A stretch of DNA of 64,000 nt from Poriferisodalis sp965221195 (lineage in GTDB: Bacteria; Actinomycetota; Acidimicrobiia; Acidimicrobiales; Poriferisodalaceae): assembly GCA_965221195.1 (NCBI GenBank), contig OZ244864.1, positions 1,302,001 through 1,366,000 of the forward strand, in the 5' to 3' direction. The position numbers and the translations under genes were made by a program. The notes beneath the pieces are model-generated. The model saw only the letters and a program-made list of their open reading frames with translations. It did not search any database and had not been told where the DNA came from. The stretch's first letter is position 1. Each line of letters begins with the position of its first letter. This document shows, one piece after another, positions 35,037 to 43,849 of this stretch.

Positions 35037-36260
35037 ATGCCGGTCATTCCTACTGTCCCTAGCCAATCGACTGCATCCTCCCAAGACCGCCTGCGTCTCG
35101 ATGCAGCGGACCGGCGTATTGGGGTACCTGCCGGCCGGGTGCTTGCTGTTGGAGTTGTGGGCTTGGGGCTGGCGATTGCTCTCAACGCCCAGCAGCTCTT
35201 GCGAGAGGCACAGCAGAAGCCATTCGGCCCCGCACGCGACGCATCTATCGCGGTCTGGGAGCCCATCGAAAGCGTCTCAAGCGCCGTGGGGCTTCACCTG
35301 CCCCGCCTGTGGGCTGACGAAACCTTGGGCCGCCCGGTGACCGATCCCGGCGCAACGCCCGTGGCATCAAGCGACGGCGCTCGTGCAGTGGAAGTGCCAT
35401 CAGTGGAAGTGCCAGCCCCGGCTCCCAACAGCACCGATGCGCCGTTGAGCGCCGTTGTTGCTGAGATCGGCGAGGCATCTAGGGCTGCGGCGACGATCCC
35501 CGAAACCGCCCCCGACACTGCCAGCGCCGACACTGCCACCGCCGCAGATGCGATACCCCAGTCAGGGGCTCAGGCCGCGCCGACACCCGACCATCTTGCG
35601 CCGACACCCGACCATCCGCTGCGCCTTGCAGTGATCGGCGACTCGATGGTGAGGTTCTTTGGCGACACGATGGTCTCACTGGCCCATGAGACCGGTGTAA
35701 TCGACGCTGAGACAGAGCATCGCCTCTCCAGCGGCCTCACCCGCCCTGATTTCTATGACTGGCCGGCACGCCTAGTTGAACTCCTAGCAGCCGACGATCC
35801 CGACGCTGTAGTGCTGATGTTCGGCGGCAATGACGCGCAGGGAATCGTTGTTGACGGTCAGATCACCCGTCCGTTCGCAGACACTTGGGTGGGCGAATAC
35901 TCCGCCCGCGTCCGACACATGATGGATCTCGTTACGACGGATCCCGATCGCGTGCTTATCTGGGTTGGACAGCCGATCATGCGCGACCCAGATTTCGACC
36001 AAAAGATGGTTGAACTGAACAAGATCTACGCCGCCGAAGCTGCTGCACGCCAACGGGTTCGCTATGTGGACACGCGTGATCTCTTTAGAGGACCCAACGG
36101 CGGGTTTAGTCGTTATGTCATCGACGAGGCGGGTCAACGCACCGATGTGCGCCTTACCGACGGGGTACACCTCAGCACGATCGGCGGACGGTGGCTTTCG
36201 CAGCTGCTGCTCGCAGAACTCGGCGAGATGGTGGATTTGAGCGCAGCCGCGCTGCCGTGA
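35037..36260 (+). CDS. SGNH/DUF459-type hydrolase, membrane anchored
   Basis: A 407-residue protein. Residues about 25-45 form a membrane anchor (AVGVVGLGLAIALNAQQ). Residues 100-190 are an Ala/Pro-rich linker with repeats (VEVPS/VEVPA, TPDHL/TPDHP). Residues 195-400 form an SGNH domain: the Ser block LAVIGDSMVRFFG, the Gly/Asn block MFGGNDAQG, and the Asp-His block LTDGVHLSTIGG. It probably transfers or hydrolyses the acyl group supplied by the MBOAT protein encoded just upstream. The pair would acetylate a cell-surface polysaccharide. The substrate is unknown. Confidence 0.86.
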   Translation: MPVIPTVPSQSTASSQDRLRLDAADRRIGVPAGRVLAVGVVGLGLAIALNAQQLLREAQQKPFGPARDASIAVWEPIESVSSAVGLHLPRLWADETLGRPVTDPGATPVASSDGARAVEVPSVEVPAPAPNSTDAPLSAVVAEIGEASRAAATIPETAPDTASADTATAADAIPQSGAQAAPTPDHLAPTPDHPLRLAVIGDSMVRFFGDTMVSLAHETGVIDAETEHRLSSGLTRPDFYDWPARLVELLAADDPDAVVLMFGGNDAQGIVVDGQITRPFADTWVGEYSARVRHMMDLVTTDPDRVLIWVGQPIMRDPDFDQKMVELNKIYAAEAAARQRVRYVDTRDLFRGPNGGFSRYVIDEAGQRTDVRLTDGVHLSTIGGRWLSQLLLAELGEMVDLSAAALP

Positions 36261-36343
36261 ACTGCCAGCGTCACTGACCGGCGCAGCGGCTAGCGGCTAT
36301 GAGACCTGAGTTCTTGCGTGTTGGGTCCGTGCGGCCCAATCCG

Positions 36344-37909
36344 TTAACGGCACAGCGCCTTGAATTCAAGTCCAGAGTCGGCGAGCCGTTCAAGCGCCAT
36401 GTCGAGACCCTCAACGGTAGATGAGCGATCGCCGCCGCCATCGTGCAGCAAGAGCACGGCACCTTGTCTCGCACTAGACACGAGACGGTCGGCAATGGTG
36501 TCAGCAGGCAGGCCGAGCCAGTCTTGTGGACTGTAGGACCAACTAGCCAGCCGCAATCCATGCTCGGCAGACCACCGCTGAGTGTGCTCGCCGATGTCGT
36601 AGAAGGGCGGCCTGATGCACGGTGCCGCGAGCGGTCCGAGTAGTTCTTGGGTGCGTCCAACCGAGCGATCGAAGGCCGCTTTGGAGACGCGGGCCAGCGA
36701 CCGGTGATCCCAAGTGTGGTTAGCCAAGGTATGGCCTTCGTGCGCGATCCGTTGCACGATCATCGGGTACCGCTCGGCTAGGTAACCCACAACGAAGAAT
36801 GTGGCCTGTGCGCCGTGGGCGGCCAGCACGTCCAGCACTTGGGGTGTATGCACTGGGTGCGGACCGTCGTCGAATGTCAAGTAGACGACGGGACCGTCGT
36901 CGGGCACGAGCGGCGGTGATGTGCGGGTGCTCGACCAGAAGCCGTTGAGGTCGCGGGTCGCAATCCGGTTGTCGCTTCCAGGAGGAAGCACTTCGATCTC
37001 CAGCCGGTAGCTGGCCGGTGCCATGAGCGACGAGACGACCGTGATGTGCCAGGTGCCGCTTTGTGGGACTCGGCTCGCAAACCGCTGGGTGCGTTCGGCG
37101 ACAGGAACCAAGACCGTGTCGGGGTAAAGACGCGCTTCTAGCCAGACCCCATCGGGTGCATCAAGCACTGCTCGCATGATGTCGTTCTGTGATGCGTACA
37201 CGACGAACGGATGACGCTCGCGCAGCTCAATCTGGTCCGACACCGACGCGGTGGCGCCGTCGGGTCCGAACCGCACCGGAGTGGGCGAGCGAGTGATCTG
37301 CAGCGACGACATGTTGCGGACCGGCTCGACACGCAGCGCTGTTGTTGGTTCATAGCGCCGCTCAAGGTTGACGGCCAAAGTGGTCCGCCTCGTGATGAAC
37401 GTCGATGGCTCATGGGGCGAGCGATCAAAGAGAGATACTTCGATGTTGCCGTCGTGGATGTTGATGGTGTCCACGATGATGTTCTGGCCGATCTCAGCTA
37501 GTCGTCGTAGGCGGAGTTCTCCACCCACCTCCACAGTGGGCACGAGCCAGTGGGTGAGCGACGCGTCTGATGCTTCCTCAACGGCATGCAAGACGTAGTC
37601 GTCGATGCCGTCAGCGTTCAGGTCGCCCTGAGCCCGTCTTGGTTGCAGCATGAACGAGCGATACGGGTACGAAGCATCGAGCAGCGTCTCAGCGGTGGTT
37701 GCGATTCGATCCTTGTTGGCTAAGGCGGTGCCAGCGGATGCCAGCGGCGCAGCGACGGCGGGTGCCTCCGCAGCCACAGCCGGCCGCAGCGTCGGCGCGA
37801 CACCTGCCGCGCACATCAGCGCAGCCAAGACAGCGCCTAACGCCACTGCCCGCGCGCGTGCCCGCGCGCGAAATCGCGAGAGCCTGTGCCTACAGATCCG
37901 CTCCATCAC
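36344..37909 (-). CDS. Secreted polysaccharide deacetylase (NodB homology)
   Basis: A 521-residue exported protein with an N-terminal signal segment (VALGAVLAALMCAAGVAPTL). A non-catalytic region of about 270 residues follows, starting with DLNADGIDDYVL, and then a C-terminal NodB domain. Catalytic motifs are LTFDDGPH near residue 345, NHTWDH with its metal histidines, RPPFYDIG and LLLHDG. It removes N- or O-acetyl groups from peptidoglycan or another envelope polysaccharide. It is encoded convergently with the SGNH gene. The N-terminal region is not recognised. Confidence 0.88.
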   Translation of the reverse strand: MMERICRHRLSRFRARARARAVALGAVLAALMCAAGVAPTLRPAVAAEAPAVAAPLASAGTALANKDRIATTAETLLDASYPYRSFMLQPRRAQGDLNADGIDDYVLHAVEEASDASLTHWLVPTVEVGGELRLRRLAEIGQNIIVDTINIHDGNIEVSLFDRSPHEPSTFITRRTTLAVNLERRYEPTTALRVEPVRNMSSLQITRSPTPVRFGPDGATASVSDQIELRERHPFVVYASQNDIMRAVLDAPDGVWLEARLYPDTVLVPVAERTQRFASRVPQSGTWHITVVSSLMAPASYRLEIEVLPPGSDNRIATRDLNGFWSSTRTSPPLVPDDGPVVYLTFDDGPHPVHTPQVLDVLAAHGAQATFFVVGYLAERYPMIVQRIAHEGHTLANHTWDHRSLARVSKAAFDRSVGRTQELLGPLAAPCIRPPFYDIGEHTQRWSAEHGLRLASWSYSPQDWLGLPADTIADRLVSSARQGAVLLLHDGGGDRSSTVEGLDMALERLADSGLEFKALCR

Positions 37910-37997
37910 AAATCATGGTGTCGTAGATGGTGCCAGCCGCTAGGGATTTGCAACCGGTTCTTGCTTGGCCTAGACGCTGACGCAGCGCGTCCAAGAG

Positions 37998-38084
37998 CTA
38001 GCCGCGGCCGCAGTTGGGGCGCTTGCCGTGATTGGCTTTGCTGCGGCGCGCCCGGAGCTTTCGCTTGTTGGTGCGCTTCGACAT
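37998..38084 (-). CDS. Ribosomal protein bL37
   Basis: A 28-residue, highly basic peptide, MSKRTNKRKLRARRSKANHG followed by KRPNCGRG. The ANHGKRPN signature and the Lys/Arg-rich helix identify bL37, the small extra large-subunit protein of actinobacterial ribosomes. The ATG is at 38084 on the minus strand. It lies alone between the deacetylase gene and the divergent ychF gene. The GRG tail is slightly longer than the usual 24 residues. Confidence 0.85.
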   Translation of the reverse strand: MSKRTNKRKLRARRSKANHGKRPNCGRG

Positions 38085-38159
38085 AGACGCACAATGCTAC
38101 CGAAACGCTCGTGCCGACACCCCGTGTGTACCGCTACACCCCATTAGCCTCGCCGGGTG

Positions 38160-39269
38160 ATGGAGCGATTCGGGTTCGTCGGTCTTCCGAATGCGGGGAA
38201 ATCGTCGTTGTTTAACTCGCTCGCTGGTGGCGGAGCGTTGGCCGCGCCGTATGCGTTTGCAACCACCGATCCCAATGTTGGCGTGGCCCGGGTGCCCGAC
38301 GCACGACTTGAGGCGCTGGCCGCGATGAGTTCAAGCCGCAAGGTGGTGCCAACGAACACTGAGTTCATTGACATCGGCGGCTTGGTGGAGGGCGCCAGCC
38401 AAGGCGAAGGGCTCGGCAACCGTTTCTTGGCCGGCATTCGCGAGGCCGACGCAATTGTGTTCGTTCTGCGGGCTTTTTCCGATGCCGAAGTGCCAGGTCT
38501 CGCCGATCCGCTAGAGCATTTGCGCATTGTGGAGACAGAATTGACGCTGGCAGATCTCGAAACGGTGGGGTCGCGGATCGAACGCCAGCACAAGGCATCG
38601 CGAAGTCAACCCTCCGATGCCGAACTCGCCGCGTCTGCGGCAGCATTGGAGGCAGCCCTTGAGCATCTTGAAGCTGGCACGCCGCTGTTCCGTGCGTGGC
38701 CGATGGCTGCGGTAGGGGATGGTTCCGATGCTGGTCGGCATCGAGCCGCTTTGCGGCACCACTTCTTGCTCACCGACAAACCGGTCATGGCCGTGCTGAA
38801 TGTGGGGGAAGACCAGTTAGACGCGGCAGCCGAACTGGCTGCGCCCATCGAGGCCGAGCTGCCAGGCGCCACTGTGTTGCCACTGTGCGTGCAGCTCGAA
38901 GCCGAGGCGGCGCAGCTCCACGCTGACGAGCGCGCCGAGATGCTGGAAGGGCTCGGCTTGGGCGAGGGTGCGTTGGAGCGATTCGTCCAAGCAGCACACG
39001 GCTTGCTGGGCTTGTGTACGTTCCTCACCACGGGCGAGAAAGAGTCCCGCGCTTGGACGTTCCGGTCGGGTTGGCGGGCACCGCAGTGCGCTGGGCGGAT
39101 CCATTCCGATTTCGAACGTGGCTTTATCCGTGCCGAAGTGATCGACTGGGCCGATCTGCTGGAACTGGGTTCCTGGGCGGCTGCGCGTGACACCGGCCGC
39201 CTGCGGGTGGAGGGCAAGGACTATCCGATGCGCGATGGTGACGTCGTGGAGTTCCGTTTCAACGTGTAG
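38160..39269 (+). CDS. ychF: Ribosome-binding GTPase/ATPase YchF
   Basis: YchF (OLA1) is an Obg-like P-loop NTPase with ATPase preference that binds ribosomes. Motifs are FVGLPNAGKSSLFNSL (G1) and PYAFATTDPNVGVA (switch I), with the switch II and coiled-coil region between and a C-terminal TGS domain (SWAAARDTGRLRVEGKDY, then VVEFRFNV). ATG 38160 is preferred over GTG 38157. The protein is 369 residues, the family length. It heads a plus-strand block of translation genes. Confidence 0.95.
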   Translation: MERFGFVGLPNAGKSSLFNSLAGGGALAAPYAFATTDPNVGVARVPDARLEALAAMSSSRKVVPTNTEFIDIGGLVEGASQGEGLGNRFLAGIREADAIVFVLRAFSDAEVPGLADPLEHLRIVETELTLADLETVGSRIERQHKASRSQPSDAELAASAAALEAALEHLEAGTPLFRAWPMAAVGDGSDAGRHRAALRHHFLLTDKPVMAVLNVGEDQLDAAAELAAPIEAELPGATVLPLCVQLEAEAAQLHADERAEMLEGLGLGEGALERFVQAAHGLLGLCTFLTTGEKESRAWTFRSGWRAPQCAGRIHSDFERGFIRAEVIDWADLLELGSWAAARDTGRLRVEGKDYPMRDGDVVEFRFNV

Positions 39270-39271
39270 TC

Positions 39272-39607
39272 ATGCCGTGGCTGACCTGTGGCGACCGGGT
39301 AGTGGCAAGCCTTGATGTCGCCCGTACACGTTCGGCACGCCGACGGGGGCTGCTGGGGCGCAACGGTCTGACCGGGGCGCTGCTGATCGAACGATGCCGC
39401 GCTGTACACACCGTCGGGATGAGTTTTGAGATCGACGTGGCGTTCATCGATGCCGACGGGTGCGTAATCGACATCGTGACGATGCCGCCGGGGCGGATCG
39501 GCCGCCCCCGATTCGCCGCTAGGTCGGTTGTTGAAGTCGAAGCCGGCGCCTTTGAGCGCTGGAACGTCGCCGTTGGCGACACGCTCGATGTACGGCTCGA
39601 TACATGA
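39272..39607 (+). CDS. DUF192-family protein
   Basis: A 111-residue protein of the DUF192 family. It shows the typical ARRRGLLGRNGLTGALLIERC and HTVGMSFEIDVAFIDADGCV blocks, with the second block resembling the common MRFPIDVVFLD signature. Many family members are exported in other phyla, but this one has no signal peptide and would be cytoplasmic. It starts 3 bp after ychF, so it is part of the same operon. Function is unknown. Confidence 0.9.
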   Translation: MPWLTCGDRVVASLDVARTRSARRRGLLGRNGLTGALLIERCRAVHTVGMSFEIDVAFIDADGCVIDIVTMPPGRIGRPRFAARSVVEVEAGAFERWNVAVGDTLDVRLDT

Positions 39608-39656
39608 CACCGCACAGCACACGCACAGCATCCGCACAGCGTGCTGGGATGCGCCC

Positions 39657-40544
39657 ATGACCGACGCGGTGAGCGATGCGAAACCGAAGCCCGAGCCGAC
39701 CCAGCTCTGGCTGGTGGCCACGCCAATCGGCAACCTCGCCGACATCTCCCAGCGAGCGCTTGAGGTGCTCGGCAGTGTTTCGTTCGTGGCATGTGAAGAC
39801 ACGCGCCGCACCGGGCTGCTGCTGCAGCGGCTAGGCCTTGAGCGACGCCCCTTAGTTGCGTTGCACCAGCACAACGAGGCCGCTGCGTCACAAGACATCA
39901 CCGATCGACTGGTGGCGGGGGAAACCGCCGCGTACGTCACCGATGCAGGCATGCCCACGGTGTCCGATCCAGGGCAACGATTAGTGGCGGCCGCCGCGGC
40001 TGCAGGGCTGGGTGTCAGTGTGGTTCCTGGACCGTCGGCGCCGGTAGCCGCACTTGCCGTGTCAGGCCTGCCGTCGCAGCGCTGGGTCGTGGAGGGTTTT
40101 TTGCCTCGCAGTGGGCAGGCCCGCTCGTCTCGCTTAGCCACCCTCGCCGCTGAGCAGCGAACAGTGGTGCTGTTCGAATCGCCGAAACGTCTCAGTGCAA
40201 CGCTCGACGATCTGGCCCAATCGTGTGGCACCGATCGACCTGCTGCGGTGGTGCGCGAACTCACCAAACTGCATGAGGAAGTGGTGCGCGGCACGCTCGC
40301 CGATCTCGCTGCCGCCTATGCCGAGCCGCCGAGGGGCGAGATTGTGGTGGTAGTGGGTCCGGCGCCACCGTCGGCATCTGAAGATGCCGAGATCAAAGCC
40401 GCGTTGGCTGCCGAGCTTGCCAGCGGTGCGAGCACTCGTGACGCTGCTGCGGCGGTGGCGCAGCGTCTTGGCCTACACCGCAATCGGGTGTATCGCTTGG
40501 CAATTGAACCGTGTGAGTCGTCTGAGTCGTCGGCATCTGTGTAG
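39657..40544 (+). CDS. rsmI: 16S rRNA cytidine-1402 2'-O-methyltransferase
   Basis: RsmI methylates the ribose of C1402 in the 16S rRNA decoding centre. The 295-residue protein has the SAM-dependent tetrapyrrole-methylase fold: LWLVATPIGNLADISQRAL, VACEDTRRTGLLL, TDAGMPTVSDPGQRLVA and VVPGPSAPVAALAVSG. ATG 39657 is chosen because it precedes the family N-terminus; the frame is open upstream to 39528 in DUF192. The 60-bp spacer upstream is made of GCACAGCA-type repeats. Confidence 0.95.
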   Translation: MTDAVSDAKPKPEPTQLWLVATPIGNLADISQRALEVLGSVSFVACEDTRRTGLLLQRLGLERRPLVALHQHNEAAASQDITDRLVAGETAAYVTDAGMPTVSDPGQRLVAAAAAAGLGVSVVPGPSAPVAALAVSGLPSQRWVVEGFLPRSGQARSSRLATLAAEQRTVVLFESPKRLSATLDDLAQSCGTDRPAAVVRELTKLHEEVVRGTLADLAAAYAEPPRGEIVVVVGPAPPSASEDAEIKAALAAELASGASTRDAAAAVAQRLGLHRNRVYRLAIEPCESSESSASV

Positions 40545-40611
40545 CGGTGAGTTCTCAGTGAACGGGGCCGCTCACCTGCCTTCGCTCACCCGCCCTCAGT
40601 AGGGTGCGGAT

Positions 40612-42111
40612 GTGGCTTCCTATTACGTCACAACACCGATCTACTACGTGAACGATGCCCCTCATATCGGGCATGCTTACACCACCATCACCGCCGACGC
40701 GATCGCCCGCTGGAATCGGTTGTGCGGTGATGATGTCATGTTTTTGACCGGCACCGACGAGCACGGTCTCAAAGTGCAGCGAGCTGCTGAGCAGAACGGC
40801 TGCACGCCTATCGAGTGGGCCGACCGCACTGTGGTGCGTTTCCAAGAATCGTGGCGGCAACTCGATATTTCCAACGATGACTTCATCCGCACTAGCGAGT
40901 CACGTCATCACCGTTCGGTGCAGCAACTGTTGCAGGCCTGTTATGACAACGGCGACATCACGTTGCAGACCTATGAGGGTCTCTACTGCGTGAGTTGCGA
41001 GGCGTACTTCACCGACGACGACCTTGACGACGGCAACTGTCGCATTCACCGTCGTCCGGTTGAGCATGTAACCGAGGAAAACTACTTCTTCTCACTCAGT
41101 CGCTATGAGCAGCCGCTGCTGGACTGGTACGAGCAGCACCTTGACTTCGTGGTGCCTGTTGCTCGGCGCAATGAAGCTCTCGGTTTCATCCGCAGCGGAC
41201 TGCAGGACTTTTCCATCAGCCGCACCTCGCTGAACTGGGGCATTCCGCTGCCGTGGGACCGCGATCACGTCACATACGTCTGGTTTGACGCCCTCACCAA
41301 CTACATCACTGCGGCTGGTTATGCCAGCGACGACGTTGAGTTCGCTCATCGCTGGCCCGGAGTACACCTCATTGGTAAGGACATCTTGCGGTTTCACTGC
41401 GTGTACTGGCCGGCGATGCTGATGAGCGCTGGGCTGCCACTGCCGCGCCGAGTGCATGTTCATGGTTTCTTGCTGGTGGGAGGTGAGAAGATGTCCAAGA
41501 CAGCGCTCAACCAGATCGCACCAAGCGATTTGGTGGCCGAATTCGGCAGCGACGGCGTACGACACCACTTCTTGCACGATCAAACGTTTGGCCCCGATGG
41601 AGATTTCTCCTATGAAGGAATGGTGGCTCGCTACAACGCCGATCTGGCCAACAACTTGGGCAACCTCATGAGCCGTGTCGCCACTGTGGTTGGCCGCAAG
41701 TGCGGCGGCATCGGACCGTCGCCGCGTTCCGACAGTCCCCTAGCGGAGGCCGTGGCGTGTTGCGTTGCCGAAACCGCCGATGCTTGGGAGCGATTGTCCC
41801 CCTCAGAAGCGCTTGATGCCACTTGGCGGATCATCCGCGAGACCAACGCTCTGCTCGAATCCACCGAGCCGTGGAAGGCCGAGCCGGGCCCTGAAGTGGA
41901 TGCCGTGTTGGGTGACGCGCTTGAGGCGTTGCGCATCGTGGCGATCTTGGCGTCGGTGGCGACGCCGCGAGGCTGCGATGAGGTGTGGCGGCGCATCGGC
42001 ATGGAAGGTTCAGTCGTTGACCAGCGCTTGCCCGCAGCCGCGGCATGGGGCGGTTACCCGGGCGGTCTGCCGGTGTCAACCGGTGAGCCTCTGTATCCCC
42101 GTTTCCGGTGA
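40612..42111 (+). CDS. metG: Methionyl-tRNA synthetase
   Basis: MetG charges tRNA-Met. The 499-residue enzyme is class I with the HIGH motif in APHIGHAYTT and the KMSKS loop in GGEKMSKTALN. The zinc-knuckle region shows CVSC near residue 125 and a second Cys/His pair in NCRIH, a reduced one-knuckle type. The GTG start 40612 gives MASYYVTTPIYYVND. It is followed by tatD, rsmA and ispE, the usual bacterial order. Confidence 0.96.
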   Translation: MASYYVTTPIYYVNDAPHIGHAYTTITADAIARWNRLCGDDVMFLTGTDEHGLKVQRAAEQNGCTPIEWADRTVVRFQESWRQLDISNDDFIRTSESRHHRSVQQLLQACYDNGDITLQTYEGLYCVSCEAYFTDDDLDDGNCRIHRRPVEHVTEENYFFSLSRYEQPLLDWYEQHLDFVVPVARRNEALGFIRSGLQDFSISRTSLNWGIPLPWDRDHVTYVWFDALTNYITAAGYASDDVEFAHRWPGVHLIGKDILRFHCVYWPAMLMSAGLPLPRRVHVHGFLLVGGEKMSKTALNQIAPSDLVAEFGSDGVRHHFLHDQTFGPDGDFSYEGMVARYNADLANNLGNLMSRVATVVGRKCGGIGPSPRSDSPLAEAVACCVAETADAWERLSPSEALDATWRIIRETNALLESTEPWKAEPGPEVDAVLGDALEALRIVAILASVATPRGCDEVWRRIGMEGSVVDQRLPAAAAWGGYPGGLPVSTGEPLYPRFR

Positions 42112-42121
42112 GTTGGCAGCG

Positions 42122-42913
42122 ATGAACCCGGTGCCGGTGCCCCAAGCTGAGGTCTGGGTGGACAGCCACTGCCATCTGTGGGACAACGGCGAAGAACTGG
42201 TGGCTGAGGCTCATCGCGATGGTGTGGTGTGGCTTGTTGACATCGGCACTGATGTTGAGCGCAGCATCGCTGCGTTGGAGCGGGCCAGCGTGCTGCCGGG
42301 TGTGGCGGCAACGATCGGGCTGCATCCCCATGATGCAGCCGAAGGTCCGGCGGCTCTCGATGCCCTTGAGCGGCTGATTGCCGCTGGCGAGACACCGGCA
42401 GCGATTGGCGAATGCGGACTGGACTACTACTACGAGCATTCCGACCGGGACACCCAACGCGAGGCTTTCGCCGCTCAGATCGCCATGGCACACCGTTACG
42501 GGCTGGCGTTGGTTATCCACAGTCGCGACGCCTGGGAAGACACATTCGATGTGCTCGATGCTGAAGGTGTGCCTGAGCACACGGTGTTTCACTGCTTCAC
42601 CGGTGGTACTGATGAGGCCCGTGCCGCACTCGACCGAGGAGCGTCGGTGTCTTTCAGCGGCATCGTGTCGTTCCGCAACGCAGCCGAAGTCCGCGACGCT
42701 GCTGCGCTGGTGCCCGCCGATCGCTATCTGATCGAGACCGACGCGCCGTATCTGGCACCTGTGCCCAATCGCGGCAAGCAGAACCGGCCGAGCTGGGTGC
42801 GTTTGGTGGGTGAGGCCGTGGCCACCGCACGCGGTGTCCCACCGAGCCAAGTCGCCGCGGAGACCACCGCCAACGCCGTGCGCATCTTCAGGCTCGGTGA
42901 GCCTGCGCCCTAA
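42122..42913 (+). CDS. TatD-family metal-dependent hydrolase
   Basis: A 263-residue TatD/YcfH-type DNase-like hydrolase of the amidohydrolase fold. Metal ligands are visible in VDSHCHLW, in GECGLDYYYEH, in HCFTGGTDEA and in IETDAPYLAPVPNRGK. The frame is open upstream inside metG, but ATG 42122 is the correct start. The stop overlaps the rsmA start (TAATG), indicating coupling. Proteins of this group remove nucleotides from DNA ends or act on RNA. Confidence 0.94.
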   Translation: MNPVPVPQAEVWVDSHCHLWDNGEELVAEAHRDGVVWLVDIGTDVERSIAALERASVLPGVAATIGLHPHDAAEGPAALDALERLIAAGETPAAIGECGLDYYYEHSDRDTQREAFAAQIAMAHRYGLALVIHSRDAWEDTFDVLDAEGVPEHTVFHCFTGGTDEARAALDRGASVSFSGIVSFRNAAEVRDAAALVPADRYLIETDAPYLAPVPNRGKQNRPSWVRLVGEAVATARGVPPSQVAAETTANAVRIFRLGEPAP

Positions 42914-43842
42914 TGACGACCGGTCGGCTGCTGAGTTTGCCTGCCACCAAAGCGCTACTGGCACGGGCCGGCACTGCGCCCCGACGCAGCCTCGGGCAGA
43001 ACTTCGTGGTCGATCCGAACACCGTGCGTCGCATCGCACGCCTAGCGAACATCGGCCCCGGCGATCGTGTCGTTGAGATCGGCGCTGGACTGGGTTCGCT
43101 GACGCTGGCATTGGCGCAAACCGGCGCCCACGTCGTAGCGGTTGAGACCGACCGTCGGCTCGTGCCGCTGTTGCGTGAAGTGCTGGGATGTCTCACAACC
43201 GATGCAATCGATGCAACCGATACGGCGCTGAGCGAGGCCGAGGCACGCATTCCCTGTTCCGAACCTGCCGAACCTCCCTTGGTGCAGGTCGTGCATGCCG
43301 ATGCTCGGCGCTTGGACTGGGGTTCGCTGCTGCCGGGCAAAGGTTGGCAGGTGGTAGCGAATCTGCCGTACAACATTGCGACATCGCTGGTACTGACCGT
43401 GTTGGATGACGTGCCGGCTGTCACTCGGTTGCTTGTGATGTGCCAGCGCGAAGCTGCCGAGCGGTTAGCTGCGTCCCCCCGCAGCGGTGCCTACGGTGCC
43501 GTCTCGGTGCGGGTCGCGCTTCACGCTGACGCAGAGCTAGTTGGGGCTGTTCCGGCGACGGTCTTCTATCCCCGGCCAGAAGTGGAGTCTGCGCTGGTGC
43601 GCCTCACCCGCCGCACCCCAACCGCAGACCCCGCTGTGCGCGCTGAGGTCGGTCGGCTCGTGACAGTGACGTTCTCCCACCGCCGTCAGATGCTGCGCCG
43701 CACGCTGCGCGGAGTGTTTGATGATGTAGATGCAGCCTTAGCTGCGGCCGAGATCGACCCAACTGAACGCCCCGAACGGCTCGGGCTGACCGAGTGGATC
43801 CGGCTGGCTGAAGTGTCTCTTGCTGGCAGGGTGCAGGGCTGA
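42913..43842 (+). CDS. rsmA: 16S rRNA dimethyladenosine transferase
   Basis: RsmA/KsgA dimethylates two adenosines near the 3' end of 16S rRNA. The 309-residue protein has LGQNFVVDPNTVRRI, the SAM-binding VVEIGAGLGSLTLAL and the catalytic NLPYNIATSLVL. ATG 42913 overlaps the tatD stop. A short acidic insertion (about 95-118) precedes the catalytic motif. The stop is followed by GTG-rich repeats that lead into ispE. Confidence 0.95.
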   Translation: MTTGRLLSLPATKALLARAGTAPRRSLGQNFVVDPNTVRRIARLANIGPGDRVVEIGAGLGSLTLALAQTGAHVVAVETDRRLVPLLREVLGCLTTDAIDATDTALSEAEARIPCSEPAEPPLVQVVHADARRLDWGSLLPGKGWQVVANLPYNIATSLVLTVLDDVPAVTRLLVMCQREAAERLAASPRSGAYGAVSVRVALHADAELVGAVPATVFYPRPEVESALVRLTRRTPTADPAVRAEVGRLVTVTFSHRRQMLRRTLRGVFDDVDAALAAAEIDPTERPERLGLTEWIRLAEVSLAGRVQG

Positions 43843-43849
43843 GGCTGTT

